Source of the DNA: Actinomadura barringtoniae | GTDB lineage: Bacteria > Actinomycetota > Actinomycetes > Streptosporangiales > Streptosporangiaceae | Length of the DNA stretch: 64,000 bases | Reading direction: 5' to 3' | Assembly (NCBI RefSeq): GCF_017573505.1 | Contig: NZ_JAGEOJ010000023.1 | Coordinates: forward strand, 62,001-126,000 | Shown here: piece after piece, positions 1 to 9,086 of the stretch | Layout: every line of letters starts with the position of its first letter | Numbering within the stretch: position 1 is the stretch's first letter | Made by a program: the position numbers and the translations under genes | The notes under the pieces: model-generated | Database searches by the model: none | Told to the model about the DNA's origin: nothing | Seen by the model: the letters and a program-made list of their open reading frames with translations, nothing else

Positions 1-1106
1 ACCACGAGGACCGATGGGCCATCGTGCAGCCGCTGGCCGGCCCGCCCGAGCGCATCGCCTATGACTACGTCGTGATGGCCGTCGGCGCGGTGCCGCGCAT
101 CCTGCCGATCCCGGGCCTGGCCGACCAGGGCATCAGCCTGAAGACCGTCGGCGAGGCCATCCACCTGCGCAACCACGTGCTCGGCCAGCTTGAGATCGCC
201 GAGTCGACCGACGACGAGGAGATCCGCCGCAAGGCGCTCACCTTCGTGTTCGTCGGCGGTGGGTTCGCCGGCGTGGAGGCGGTCGCCGAGATCGAGGACA
301 TGACGCGCGACGCCACCAAGCACATGCGCCGGGTCACCCCGCGCGACCTGCGCTTCTACCTGGTCGAGGCGGCCGACCGCATCCTGCCCGAGGTCGGCCC
401 CGACATGGGCAAGTGGACCGCCGAGCAGCTGCGCGGCCGCGGCATCGACGTCAAGATGAAGACCTTCCTGGAGTCGGCGGTGAACGGCGACATCGTCCTG
501 TCGGACGGCAGCCGGTTCCCCGCGGGCACCCTGGTGTGGAACGCGGGCGTGAAGCCGGCCCCGGTGGTGAAGCACACCGACCTGCCGCTGGACGAGCGCG
601 GCCGGATCAAGGCCACCGAGTACCTCACCATCGAGGGCGTCGTGGGCGCCTGGACCGCCGGTGACAACGCCGCCGTTCCCGACCTCACGCAAGACGGCAT
701 GTTCTGCCCGCCGAACGCCCAGCACGCGCTGCGCCAGTCGAAGCTGCTCGGCGACAACATCGTCCGGTCGCTGCGCGGCAAGTCGCTGAAGCCGTACGTG
801 CACGGCAACCTCGGTGCGGTCGCCGGCCTCGGCCTGCACAAGGGCGTGGCCAACCCGCTCGGGTTCAAGCTGAAGGGCCTGCCGGCCTGGTGGTTCCACC
901 GCACCTACCACGGGATGATGGTGCCGACCGTCAACCGCAAGATGCGGGTCCTCGCCGACTGGACGCTCGCGGTCTTCTTCAAGCGGGAGATCATCTCGCT
1001 GGCCAGCGTCGAGGCTCCGCGCGCGGACTTCGAGCTCGCCGCCAGCGACGAGAAGCCCCTGGAGGCCCCCAAGGCCCCGGCGCAGGCCAAGGAGCCCGTG
1101 ATCTGA
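1..1106 (+). CDS. ndh: Type II NADH dehydrogenase, 5'-truncated by window edge
   Basis: Single-subunit FAD enzyme that passes electrons from NADH to menaquinone at the inner face of the membrane without pumping protons. The reading frame is open to base 3, so the true start and the first FAD-binding Rossmann motif lie outside the window; the GTG at 24 is internal. Visible are the DYVVMAVGAVP strand that follows the FAD fold, the second dinucleotide motif GGGFAGVEA (about 256-282) for NADH, and the second FAD signature around WTAGDNAAVPD. The C-terminal part, with the aromatic stretch near WWFHRTYHG, fits the membrane-associated end of actinobacterial NDH-2. The tail is rich in E, P, A and K. 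A strong hairpin follows at 1135. NDH-2 or a close pyridine nucleotide-disulphide oxidoreductase is the only reasonable reading. Confidence 0.9.
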   Translation, partial: HEDRWAIVQPLAGPPERIAYDYVVMAVGAVPRILPIPGLADQGISLKTVGEAIHLRNHVLGQLEIAESTDDEEIRRKALTFVFVGGGFAGVEAVAEIEDMTRDATKHMRRVTPRDLRFYLVEAADRILPEVGPDMGKWTAEQLRGRGIDVKMKTFLESAVNGDIVLSDGSRFPAGTLVWNAGVKPAPVVKHTDLPLDERGRIKATEYLTIEGVVGAWTAGDNAAVPDLTQDGMFCPPNAQHALRQSKLLGDNIVRSLRGKSLKPYVHGNLGAVAGLGLHKGVANPLGFKLKGLPAWWFHRTYHGMMVPTVNRKMRVLADWTLAVFFKREIISLASVEAPRADFELAASDEKPLEAPKAPAQAKEPVI

Positions 1107-1134
1107 CCCCGGTCTGACCTGGTTCGGACGCGCG

Positions 1135-1166
1135 ACGCCCCGATGACCGCAAGGTCATCGGGGCGT
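1135..1166 (+). terminator. Hairpin terminator after ndh
   Basis: Perfect 14-bp inverted repeat (arms 1135-1148 and 1153-1166, loop GCAA) followed by TTCTCGTCG. It sits 29 bases after the ndh stop and before the next promoter, so it should isolate ndh from the regulator gene. Confidence 0.8.
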
Positions 1167-1191
1167 TCTCGTCGTGGGGGAGAATCGGGAC

Positions 1192-4100
1192 GTGCGGATC
1201 AGGATCCTGGGTCCTTTGGAGGTGGCCGATGACGGCCGCCCGGTCGAGGTCGGCGGCGCGCGGCTGCGGGCCCTGCTGATCCTGCTCGCCCTCGACGCCG
1301 GCCGTACGCTCCCCGCCGACCGGCTGATCGACGACCTGTGGGAGGAACGGACGCCCGCCGCCGCGCCCAACGCCCTCCAATCATTGGTGTCGCGGCTTCG
1401 CACGGTGATCGGCCGCGAGCACCTGGAATCGCGTCCGGGCACGTACCGGCTTCTGCTGCCGCGCGAGGCGGTCGACGCGCACGACTTCGAGGCGCGCGTC
1501 GCGGCTGCGCGCCGTTCGACCGACCCGGCGCGGCGCTCGGCCGAGCTGCGCGAAGCCCTGGCGCTGTGGCGCGGCCCCGCGCTGGCGGACGTCACGGGCC
1601 TCCCGTTCGCCGACGGGCCCGCCGCCCGACTGGAGGGCCTGCGCGACGCGGCGCTGGACGAACGCATCGACGCCGACCTCGCGCTCGGCCGCCACGACGA
1701 GCTGATCCCCGAGCTGCGCGCCCTCACCGCCGCCGACCCGCTCCGCGAGCCGCTGCGCGGCCGCCTCATCCGGGCCCTGTACGCGGCGGGCCGCCAGGCC
1801 GACGCGCTCGCCGAGTACGAGGCGATCAAGCAGACGCTCGCCGACTCCCTCGGCGTTGACCCCTCACCCGACCTGGAAGAGCTTTACCTGGCCGTTCTCC
1901 GCCAGGACTCCACGCTGGCCTCTGCCTCCGCGCCTGAACCCCAGGCCGCCGAGCCGCGGCGGCCGAGGGGAGCGGCCGGGAACCTGCGGGCGGCGATCAC
2001 CAGCTTCATCGGCCGCGACCTGGACCTGGACCGGGTGGCCGAGCTGCTGGAGACCGAGCGGCTCGTGACGCTGACCGGGCCCGGCGGCGCGGGCAAGACC
2101 CGGCTGTCGCTGGAGGCGGCGCGCCGGGCGTCCGAACGGATGCCCGACGGCGCCTGGGCGATCGAGCTGGCGCCGATCGTCGACCCGAGCGAGGTGCCGT
2201 CCGCCGTTCTCACCGCGCTGGACCTGCGGGACAAGCTGTGGACCGCCCCCGGCCCGGGGCGCCAGGTACCGGCCGATGCGAACGATCCCCTCGACCGCCT
2301 CGCCACCGCGCTCGCCGACCAGCGGCTCCTCCTCGTTCTCGACAACTGCGAGCACCTCCTCGACGCCGCGGCCCGCCTGGCCGACCGGCTGCTGGCCGAC
2401 GCCCCCGGCGTACGGATCCTGGCGACCAGCCGCGAACCGCTCGGCATCACCGGCGAGGTGCTGTGGCCGGTCGAGTCGCTGAGCCCGCCGCCGCCGAACG
2501 CGACCGCCGCCGAGGCGATGACCTACCCCGCCGTCCAGCTGCTCGCGGACCGCGCGGCGGCCGTCTCCCCGGGCTTCACGGTGAACGCCGGCAACGTCGC
2601 CGACATCACCAAGATCTGCCACGCCCTGGACGGTATGCCGCTGGCGATCGAGCTGGCCGCCGCCCGCCTGCGCGCGATGCCGCCGAGGCTGCTCGCCGCC
2701 CGGCTCGGCGACCGCTTCCGCCTGCTGAACGCCGGGAGCCGCACCGCGCTGCCCCGCCACAAGACGCTGCGCGCGGTCGTCGGCTGGAGCTGGGACCTGC
2801 TGGACGAGCCCGAACGGACCCTGTGGCGGCGCCTCGCCGTCTTCACCGGCGGCGCGACCGTGGAGAGCGCCGAGGACGTGTGCGCCGGGCCGGGCCTGGA
2901 ACGCGCCGACGTCCTCGAGGTCCTCACCGCCCTCGTCGACAAGTCGCTGGTGATCGTCACCGACACCGCCCAGGCCCCGCGCTACCGCATGCTCGAGACG
3001 CTGCGCGCGTACGGGCTGGAACGCCTCGCCGAGGCGGGCGAGGAGGACCGCGTACGCGCCGCCTACGCCGCGCACTTCCTCGCCCTCGCCGAGAACGCCG
3101 AGCCGCGCCTCTACCGGGACGAGCAGATCGAGTGGCTGGGCAGGCTCAGCGCCGACCACGACAACCTGCACGCGGCCATGCGCTGGGCGATCGCGGCGGG
3201 CGACGGGCGGATGGCCGTGCGGTTCGTGGCCGCGCTCGGCTGGTACTGGTTCCTGCGCGGCCAGATGCCCGAGGGGACCGACACGTTCGTGTGGGTGCTC
3301 GCGATGCCCGGCCTCCCCGAGGACGAGACGACCGCGCGCGCCCTGTCGTTCGGCGGGCTCGCCGCCCTCGACCGGCTGGAGGCCGACCCGAACGCCACCG
3401 CCTGGCTCTACCGCGCCCGCGAGATCTGCGATTTCCTCGGCCGCCGGCCCGACCACCCCGTGCTGCGCGTGCTCAGCCTCACGCTCGACCTCTTCCTCCA
3501 CCACGGCTGGGACCACAGCGCGCTCACGCTCTTCAGCCCCCTGCTGGACGACCCCGACGACTGGGTACGCGGCGTCGCCCGCTTCGCACACGGGCAAGTG
3601 GCGCTCAACTTCGGCGACATCTCCAGCGCGGCGGACGACTTCGAACGTGCCGAGAGCGCGTTCCGCAACGTCGGCGACCGCTGGGGACTCTCGTTCTCCC
3701 TGCACTCGCTCGCCGAACTGCGGAGCCGCCGAGGCGAGCACGAGGACTCCGCCGCGATGCTCGAAGAGGCGCTGCGCCTGAACGACGAGCTGGGCGGCGG
3801 TCCGGGCCTGGTCCTCCAGACCCACATGAAGCTGGCCAACGAACTGATCCTGCTCGGCCAGCGCGACCGCGCGGTCAAGCTCCTCACCGAGGCGCTCGAC
3901 GACGCCGAACACATCCAGAGCCGCGAGGGCAGGGCGGCGCTGAACTACGAGCTGGGGGAGATCGCCCGCTGGGAGGGCGACTTCCCGGAGGCCGCACGCC
4001 TACTGGACAAGGCACTCGCGGTGGCCGAGACCATCACGGGCCCGCCGCACTTCCGCGCCCTGACCCTCTGCTCCCGGGGGCAGCTCGACCTGGCGATGAA

Positions 4101-4464
4101 CGACCTTCCCCGGGCACGTTCACGCTTGAAGGAATCGCTGAAGTGGTCCGTGCGCGCCATGGACTACCCGGTGGTGGCGTACGCCCTGGCCGGCTTCGCA
4201 GGGCTCGCCCTACGCGAAGGCGCACCCGACCGCGCCGCCGAACTCATCGGCGTCAGCGACACGCTCCGTGGCTCGCCCGACCTCTCTCTATGGGACGTTC
4301 TCCGAATCCAGGACGTGACCCGCAAAGCCCTGGGCGAGTCGGCCTACGCCGCCGCGTACGAACGTGGCCTGGACTGGACGTTCGAAGACGTCCTAGCTGC
4401 GTTTTCCATGGAACGCCCGTCCCCGCCCGCCCTCTCGGTAGGCCGCTTGGAGCAACCCGACTGA
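1192..4464 (+). CDS. SARP-family regulator with NB-ARC ATPase and TPR (AfsR-like)
   Basis: About 1,090 residues, start taken at GTG 1192 because GGGGGAGA lies 8 bases upstream; GTG 1174 is possible. Order of domains: OmpR-type winged helix (about 1-90), bacterial transcriptional activation domain BTAD (about 95-240), STAND-type NB-ARC ATPase with Walker A GPGGAGKT (about 295), Walker B LLLVLDNCE (about 380), the sensor ATSREPLG and the GMPLAIELAAARL motif, then a long TPR-like tail. The family activates antibiotic or developmental genes when nucleotide binding and oligomerisation expose the DNA-binding end. The next gene encodes another STAND ATPase 31 bases away, so the two may be co-transcribed. 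No biosynthetic cluster is visible nearby, so the target is unknown. Confidence 0.9.
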   Translation: MRIRILGPLEVADDGRPVEVGGARLRALLILLALDAGRTLPADRLIDDLWEERTPAAAPNALQSLVSRLRTVIGREHLESRPGTYRLLLPREAVDAHDFEARVAAARRSTDPARRSAELREALALWRGPALADVTGLPFADGPAARLEGLRDAALDERIDADLALGRHDELIPELRALTAADPLREPLRGRLIRALYAAGRQADALAEYEAIKQTLADSLGVDPSPDLEELYLAVLRQDSTLASASAPEPQAAEPRRPRGAAGNLRAAITSFIGRDLDLDRVAELLETERLVTLTGPGGAGKTRLSLEAARRASERMPDGAWAIELAPIVDPSEVPSAVLTALDLRDKLWTAPGPGRQVPADANDPLDRLATALADQRLLLVLDNCEHLLDAAARLADRLLADAPGVRILATSREPLGITGEVLWPVESLSPPPPNATAAEAMTYPAVQLLADRAAAVSPGFTVNAGNVADITKICHALDGMPLAIELAAARLRAMPPRLLAARLGDRFRLLNAGSRTALPRHKTLRAVVGWSWDLLDEPERTLWRRLAVFTGGATVESAEDVCAGPGLERADVLEVLTALVDKSLVIVTDTAQAPRYRMLETLRAYGLERLAEAGEEDRVRAAYAAHFLALAENAEPRLYRDEQIEWLGRLSADHDNLHAAMRWAIAAGDGRMAVRFVAALGWYWFLRGQMPEGTDTFVWVLAMPGLPEDETTARALSFGGLAALDRLEADPNATAWLYRAREICDFLGRRPDHPVLRVLSLTLDLFLHHGWDHSALTLFSPLLDDPDDWVRGVARFAHGQVALNFGDISSAADDFERAESAFRNVGDRWGLSFSLHSLAELRSRRGEHEDSAAMLEEALRLNDELGGGPGLVLQTHMKLANELILLGQRDRAVKLLTEALDDAEHIQSREGRAALNYELGEIARWEGDFPEAARLLDKALAVAETITGPPHFRALTLCSRGQLDLAMNDLPRARSRLKESLKWSVRAMDYPVVAYALAGFAGLALREGAPDRAAELIGVSDTLRGSPDLSLWDVLRIQDVTRKALGESAYAAAYERGLDWTFEDVLAAFSMERPSPPALSVGRLEQPD

Positions 4465-4495
4465 CGGCAGGCCCGGACTCTGGGATGTTTTGCGA

Positions 4496-6304
4496 GTGAT
4501 GAACCGGTTGCGTCGCCTGGGGTCAGTAGAGAACCGCTTCGAAGGCGGAACCGTTCACGGAAACCTGATTCAGGCCAGAGACGTCAACTTCCTCGTGCGA
4601 CGCACGCCGCGCGCTGAACGATGGACCGACAGGCTGGCCCAGCAAGTGTCCGCCATAGAAGAACAAGAGTGGCGCAGGGCGCTCGGGGACTCGACCGGGC
4701 GGATCGACCTCACCTACGTACAGGTGGCCGCGTCGGGCAGGACGGCCCGAAACGCACGCGACTCGGGCCGGCTCGCCGAGGACGACATTTGCGAGTACTT
4801 CAACGAACTCAAGCCACGCCGCCTGGTCATCACCGGCGAGCCCGGGTCGGGCAAGACGATCCTCGCCCTGGAACTCCTCCTGGCCCTCCTGAAAAGACGA
4901 GCCCCGGATGGCCCTGTGCCGGTCCGCCTTCCACTCGCAGCCTGGGATACGCAAGAACCATTCGCCGACTTCCTCGTCACGCATCTCAGGAAGACCTTTG
5001 GCTGGTCCAAGCGCAAAGCCCGTTGGCTGGTCGAGCGGAACTTCGTGCTGCCGATCCTGGACGGCCTGGACGAGATGGATCCGGCTCTCCCCAACGGCAG
5101 GCCTGACCCTAAGGCCCCGCGCGCCAAAGCGGCCTTGGCCGCACTCAACAGCTACCAAGTGGGCAGGGAACCCGGCCCGCTGGTCATCACCTGTCGCGAC
5201 GAGGCGTACGGAAAGGCAGGTCGTCTTCAGTACGCCGCCCAGATCGCCATCAGACCCGTCCTCGTGAAGGAGGCGCGCCAATACCTCCTCGAGCGTGCCG
5301 ACGACCGTGACCGATGGAAACCCCTGCTCGACAAGCCGCAATTGCCGTCGACCCCCTGGCGCCTCTGCCTGGTGGCGACGGTCTATGAATCGGAAGGCGA
5401 CCCAGCCGAGATCGCTCGCTTCCGTTCACCCGCCAAGCTGGACGAGTTCCTGCTGTCCCGCTACATCCCCGCGGCCACCGAACTGCACCCGTCCTCCCAT
5501 ACGAACGTGCACCAGCGCCTTCACCTCATCGCCCGCCACCTGGAGTCGCGCTCGGTCCTGGAGGCGGCCGACCTCTGGCTCATCGCGGGCGAGCGCAGAG
5601 TCAAGGCGGTCCTGGAAGCGGTCACCCTGGTGGGCGGAGCTCTGATCGCGGCCCTGATCCTCCTCCTCCCGCACGACGGCGAGTTGGTGGACGCGTCCGA
5701 CCGCTGGCCCGTCTCCTTCGTCATGGCGGCGGTGTTCTTCCTCTGGGCGGGGATCTACAACCAGACCTGGCCTCGCACGATCAGCCAGGTGTTCCCCTGG
5801 CGGTGGCCACCGCACCTGTTCCTGGCGGTCCCGGCGCTCGTCGGGTTCTCGACGATGGCGTTCATGACCGGGGGCCTGTCGTTCACCCTCTTCGTGGCCT
5901 GCTCGGGTCTGATCTCCCTGCTGTCGGTCCAGGTGGTCCCGCCGGCCAAGGTGATGGCGCCGCGCAAGGTGATCCGCACCGACCTGGCGGCGAACGGCGT
6001 GATCGCCATGGTGGCCTTCGTGGGCCTGACCAGCCTCATGGTCAGCTCCTACGCGCTGGAGTACAGCCTGCTCATCGGCGCTCTCCTGACCGTGTACGGC
6101 TACTTCGTCTACTTCGGCGGCATGGGCGTCCGCTACCTGACCGCTCTGATGCGCATGCGCGGCAAGCTTCCCCTCCGCCTGATCCCGTTCCTGGACTGGG
6201 CCGCCGAGGCTCGCCTCCTCCGCCAGACCGGCCCGGCCTACCAGTTCGTCCACCGCGAGTTCCAGGAATGGCTGGCCGCCCGCCCCACTCCCGACCACTC
6301 CTGA
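4496..6304 (+). CDS. NACHT NTPase with C-terminal membrane helices (NLR-like)
   Basis: About 602 residues. The start is uncertain among TTG 4490, GTG 4496 and ATG 4499; GTG has a weak GGGA 10 bases upstream. Residues 17-27 contain GGTVHGNLIQA, a short Gly/Gln motif seen at the N-terminus of many actinobacterial STAND proteins. The NACHT domain has Walker A GEPGSGKT (about 114), Walker B with LPILDGLDEMD (about 186) and the sensor region LVITCRDE. The second half carries roughly six or seven hydrophobic helices and ends in YQFVHREFQEWLA, the usual closing motif of this family. Such proteins are thought to be signal-sensing switches, some in antiphage defence. No separate effector domain is recognisable, so the membrane part itself may be the output. 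It follows the SARP/NB-ARC gene closely. Confidence 0.8.
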   Translation: MMNRLRRLGSVENRFEGGTVHGNLIQARDVNFLVRRTPRAERWTDRLAQQVSAIEEQEWRRALGDSTGRIDLTYVQVAASGRTARNARDSGRLAEDDICEYFNELKPRRLVITGEPGSGKTILALELLLALLKRRAPDGPVPVRLPLAAWDTQEPFADFLVTHLRKTFGWSKRKARWLVERNFVLPILDGLDEMDPALPNGRPDPKAPRAKAALAALNSYQVGREPGPLVITCRDEAYGKAGRLQYAAQIAIRPVLVKEARQYLLERADDRDRWKPLLDKPQLPSTPWRLCLVATVYESEGDPAEIARFRSPAKLDEFLLSRYIPAATELHPSSHTNVHQRLHLIARHLESRSVLEAADLWLIAGERRVKAVLEAVTLVGGALIAALILLLPHDGELVDASDRWPVSFVMAAVFFLWAGIYNQTWPRTISQVFPWRWPPHLFLAVPALVGFSTMAFMTGGLSFTLFVACSGLISLLSVQVVPPAKVMAPRKVIRTDLAANGVIAMVAFVGLTSLMVSSYALEYSLLIGALLTVYGYFVYFGGMGVRYLTALMRMRGKLPLRLIPFLDWAAEARLLRQTGPAYQFVHREFQEWLAARPTPDHS

Positions 6305-6311
6305 AACACCG

Positions 6312-6344
6312 CGGCCCGCCTCGTCCTGGTGGACGGGCGGGCCG
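6312..6344. terminator. Bidirectional hairpin between convergent genes
   Basis: Nine-bp perfect G/C inverted repeat (6312-6320 with 6336-6344) lying between the NACHT stop at 6304 and the permease stop at 6362. It can serve both converging transcripts; there is no clear T tract. Confidence 0.6.
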
Positions 6345-6361
6345 AGGTGGGTGGTGCTTGC

Positions 6362-7201
6362 TCAGCCGTTCTTCTTGAAGGCCCGCATGGAGAGCGGGAT
6401 GAAGACGATGGCGATGCCCACGCCCCACAGGAGGGCCTGGATGGCGGGGGCCAGGACGGGCTGGGCCGCCGAGGGGTCGGTGACCTTGTGGCCGACCAGG
6501 AGTCCGCGGATCGCGTCGCCCAGGAGGGAGACGGGGTTGTGCTCCATGATCGTGCGGATCCAGCTCGGGTACTTGTCGGAGACGGGGATGAACGCGTTGC
6601 TCAGGAACGTGATCGGGAAGATGATCGTGAAGCCGAAGATCTGCACCTTCTCCGGTTCGTTCACCGCCAGGCCGACGAAGACCGACACCCACGAGAAGAG
6701 CAGGGCGAAGGCCAGTAGGAGGCCGAACGCGGGGATCAGGTTGAACCAGTTGGTCTCAATGCGGAAGCCGATGATGAGGCCCACGACCATGACGATGAAC
6801 ATGGACCAGGCCTGCTTCACCGTGTCGGCGATGATGCGGCCCGCCAGGGGTGCGCTCCTGGCGATGGGCAGTGACCGGAAGCGGTCGAACACCCCCTTGG
6901 TCACGTCGTTGTTCAGGCCGACGCCGGTGGTCATCGAGGCGAAGAGCGCGTTCTGCACGATGATCCCCGGGATGAGGATCGGCAGGTAGTCCTTCACGCT
7001 GCCGGCCATGGCCGGGCCGAACACGAAGGCGAAGAGCAGCACGAACATGATGGGCTGGATGCTGAGGTCCACCAGCTCCATCGGGTTGTGCTTGATCTGA
7101 ACCAGGTTGCGCCAGGTGAGCGTCAGCGTGTTGCGGAGGCCGGTGGTCAGGTTGACGTGCCGCGGGAGCTCGCGCGGCATCGTGGTGGTGGCGGTCGTCA
7201 T
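6362..7201 (-). CDS. ABC-2 type exporter permease (DrrB-like)
   Basis: 279-residue membrane subunit of a two-component ABC exporter. After a short cytoplasmic N-terminus (LTLTWRNLVQIKHNP) come about six transmembrane helices, with the ABC-2 family signature FGFTIIFPITFLSNAFIPV in the fifth region and a basic C-terminus FKKNG. Its ATG at 7201 overlaps the TGA of the ATPase gene by 4 bases, so the two subunits are translationally coupled. DrrAB-type pumps expel hydrophobic drugs or lipids; the substrate cannot be read from sequence. A second, only distantly similar pair lies at 60162-62023. Confidence 0.9.
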   Translation of the reverse strand: MTTATTTMPRELPRHVNLTTGLRNTLTLTWRNLVQIKHNPMELVDLSIQPIMFVLLFAFVFGPAMAGSVKDYLPILIPGIIVQNALFASMTTGVGLNNDVTKGVFDRFRSLPIARSAPLAGRIIADTVKQAWSMFIVMVVGLIIGFRIETNWFNLIPAFGLLLAFALLFSWVSVFVGLAVNEPEKVQIFGFTIIFPITFLSNAFIPVSDKYPSWIRTIMEHNPVSLLGDAIRGLLVGHKVTDPSAAQPVLAPAIQALLWGVGIAIVFIPLSMRAFKKNG

Positions 7202-8181
7202 GCCTTGGACCTCTCTTCCTGCATGAGCTCCTCGGCCTCGGCCTCGAAGTCGTCGGTGTGCTTGCCGGTGAGGGCGAAGAAGACCTCGTCGAGGCTGGCC
7301 TTGCGCAGGGCGAGCTCGCTGAGGACGACGCCGGCATCGTCGAGTTTGCGCACCACCATGGGCATCACGGCGGGGTCGGTGACCGGCGCCGAGACCAGGC
7401 CGTCGGTGACGTCGGGGGTGGCGTCGAGCAGCTCGGACACCACGCGGGCCACGGTGACCTCGTCCTGGCGGTTGACCGGGCGCACGGTGAGGACCTGGCC
7501 GCCTGCCTGGGCCTTCAGCTGGTCGGAGGTGCCGTGCGCGATGACGGTGCCGTGGTCGATGACGATGATGTCGTCGGCGAGCTGGTCGGCCTCCTCCAGG
7601 TACTGCGTGGTGAGCAGGACGGTGACGCCGTCGTCAGTGAGGCCGCGGACGATGTCCCACAGGCCGTTGCGGCTGCGCGGGTCCAGGCCGGTGGTCGGCT
7701 CGTCCAGGAAGAGGATCTCGGGGCGCCCGACCAGGCTCGCGGCCAGGTCGAGGCGGCGGCGCATGCCGCCGGAGTAGGTCTTGGCGGCGCGCTCGGACGC
7801 CTCGACGAGGTCGAAGCGTTCCAGCAGCTCGGCGGCGCGGGCCCTGGACTCGGTGCGTGACTTGCCGAGCAGGCGGCCGATGAGCAGGAGGTTCTCGGTG
7901 CCGGTCAGCATCTCGTCGATGCCGGCGTACTGGCCGGTGAGGCCGATCAGCTGGCGGACGCGGTGGGCGTCCTTGACCACGTCGAACCCGCCGACCTGGG
8001 CGTTGCCCTCGGTCGGCTGGATCAGGGTGGCCAGGATCCGGGTCATGGTGGTCTTGCCGGCGCCGTTCGGCCCGAGGACGCCGAGGACGGTCCCGGGCTG
8101 CACCTCCAGCGAGACGCCGCAGAGCGCCCGGGTCTCACCGAAGTTCTTCACCAGGCCCTCGGCCTGGATGGCGGAAGCCAT
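7198..8181 (-). CDS. ABC exporter ATPase (DrrA/DUF4162-type)
   Basis: 327-residue nucleotide-binding subunit. Walker A GPNGAGKTT near residue 36, a Q-loop in LTGQYAGIDEML, ABC signature YSGGMRRRL, Walker B ILFLDEPTTGLDPRSR and the H-loop replaced by TTQYLEEAD, the usual form in daunorubicin-resistance ATPases. The C-terminal about 90 residues are the DUF4162-like extension. The ATG at 8181 has AGGAG 7 bases upstream. Forms an operon with the permease gene it overlaps. The preceding 340 bases hold no regulator gene, so control is not obvious. Confidence 0.93.
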   Translation of the reverse strand: MASAIQAEGLVKNFGETRALCGVSLEVQPGTVLGVLGPNGAGKTTMTRILATLIQPTEGNAQVGGFDVVKDAHRVRQLIGLTGQYAGIDEMLTGTENLLLIGRLLGKSRTESRARAAELLERFDLVEASERAAKTYSGGMRRRLDLAASLVGRPEILFLDEPTTGLDPRSRNGLWDIVRGLTDDGVTVLLTTQYLEEADQLADDIIVIDHGTVIAHGTSDQLKAQAGGQVLTVRPVNRQDEVTVARVVSELLDATPDVTDGLVSAPVTDPAVMPMVVRKLDDAGVVLSELALRKASLDEVFFALTGKHTDDFEAEAEELMQEERSKA

Positions 8182-8522
8182 GTGATCTCCTAGGTACTTG
8201 TCAGCCGGACAACTCGCGGCCTATGGGCGGCTTGCAACCTATGCAGAGTCCGGTGGCGAACGCATCCAGTTTTTCCGCGACCCCTGTCAGATCGCTGGCA
8301 AGCCGCTGCCCTTGGGGTGACCCTCGCAGGAGGGTCTGACAAAACGCTGGTACTGAGATTTTTTCATCTTGCCTCGAGCCTTCATCTTGCGTGGCACCGA
8401 GCATGCGGAGCACAGCTTTGGATCAAGTCCGGGCAAAAGCGCTCAGATGGGGGCGGAGCGCGGAGCGGATTCGCCCGTGACGCTCCACTGGCGAGAGGCC
8501 TCGGGGATCTAGACTTGAGAAC
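8182..8522. other. Intergenic region between divergent genes, nothing further recognised
   Basis: 341 bases upstream of both the ABC exporter (minus) and the PH-domain genes (plus). It is less G/C-rich than the coding DNA, with a T-rich patch near 8360 (GATTTTTTCATC). It should contain promoters for both directions. Short open frames here lack ribosome sites and family resemblance, so no gene is called. Confidence 0.5.
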
Positions 8523-9086
8523 GTGACGTCGGTACGGCGCGCCCCACAGCCCGGCGGCGGGCCGCTGCCACGCCCGTCGCGGCTGCGGCCGCCCGCCCAC
8601 CAGGTGTCGCCCCGGGCCATGGCGCAGTGGGCGATCGAGTACCTCCTGCTCTGGGGGCTGATCTTCGGGCTCTCCTGGGGAGTGGCGGCCTGGATCGACG
8701 GCTCCGACTGGAAGGGCGTCCCCGGCTGGCTGTCCGGGCGCGCCTGGTGGTTCGTCGTCGCGATCGGGGTCGTGGGCCTGCTCATGGGCACGGTCGCGCC
8801 GGTCTGGCGCTACCGGGTGCACCGCTGGGAGGTCAGCGCCGACGTCGTCTACACCCGTACGGGCTGGTTCAGCCGCGAGTGGCTGCTGGTCCCGGTGAGC
8901 CGCATTCAGACCGTCGACACCGGCCAGGGCTGGATCGAGCGCATCCTCGGCCTGGCCACCCTCAAGGTCAACACCGCGTCGCACACCGGGTCGTCGGAGG
9001 TCGCCGGACTGCCCGTGGCCCTGGCCACGCGCATGGCCGAGGACCTCGCCCACCGCGCGCACGATCTGCGGGACGACGCGACGTGA
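8523..9086 (+). CDS. PH-domain membrane protein, YdbS-like
   Basis: 187 residues. A proline-rich N-terminus is followed by two transmembrane helices (about 37-57 and 75-97) and a bacterial pleckstrin-homology (bPH2, former DUF304) domain with the characteristic VWRYRVHRWEVSADVVYTRTGWFSREWLLVPVSRIQ core, containing the PxxRIQTVDT motif. Start GTG 8523. Its last codon overlaps the GTG of the next gene (GTGA at 9083). In Firmicutes and actinobacteria ydbS and ydbT form such pairs and their products are membrane proteins linked to tolerance of membrane-active stress; the biochemical role is unknown. Confidence 0.87.
   Translation: MTSVRRAPQPGGGPLPRPSRLRPPAHQVSPRAMAQWAIEYLLLWGLIFGLSWGVAAWIDGSDWKGVPGWLSGRAWWFVVAIGVVGLLMGTVAPVWRYRVHRWEVSADVVYTRTGWFSREWLLVPVSRIQTVDTGQGWIERILGLATLKVNTASHTGSSEVAGLPVALATRMAEDLAHRAHDLRDDAT

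Noticed and set aside
8201..8413. 70-codon minus-strand frame with two CxxC-like cysteines upstream of the ABC exporter
   Set aside because: No ribosome site, atypical codon use and no recognisable fold; left as intergenic.
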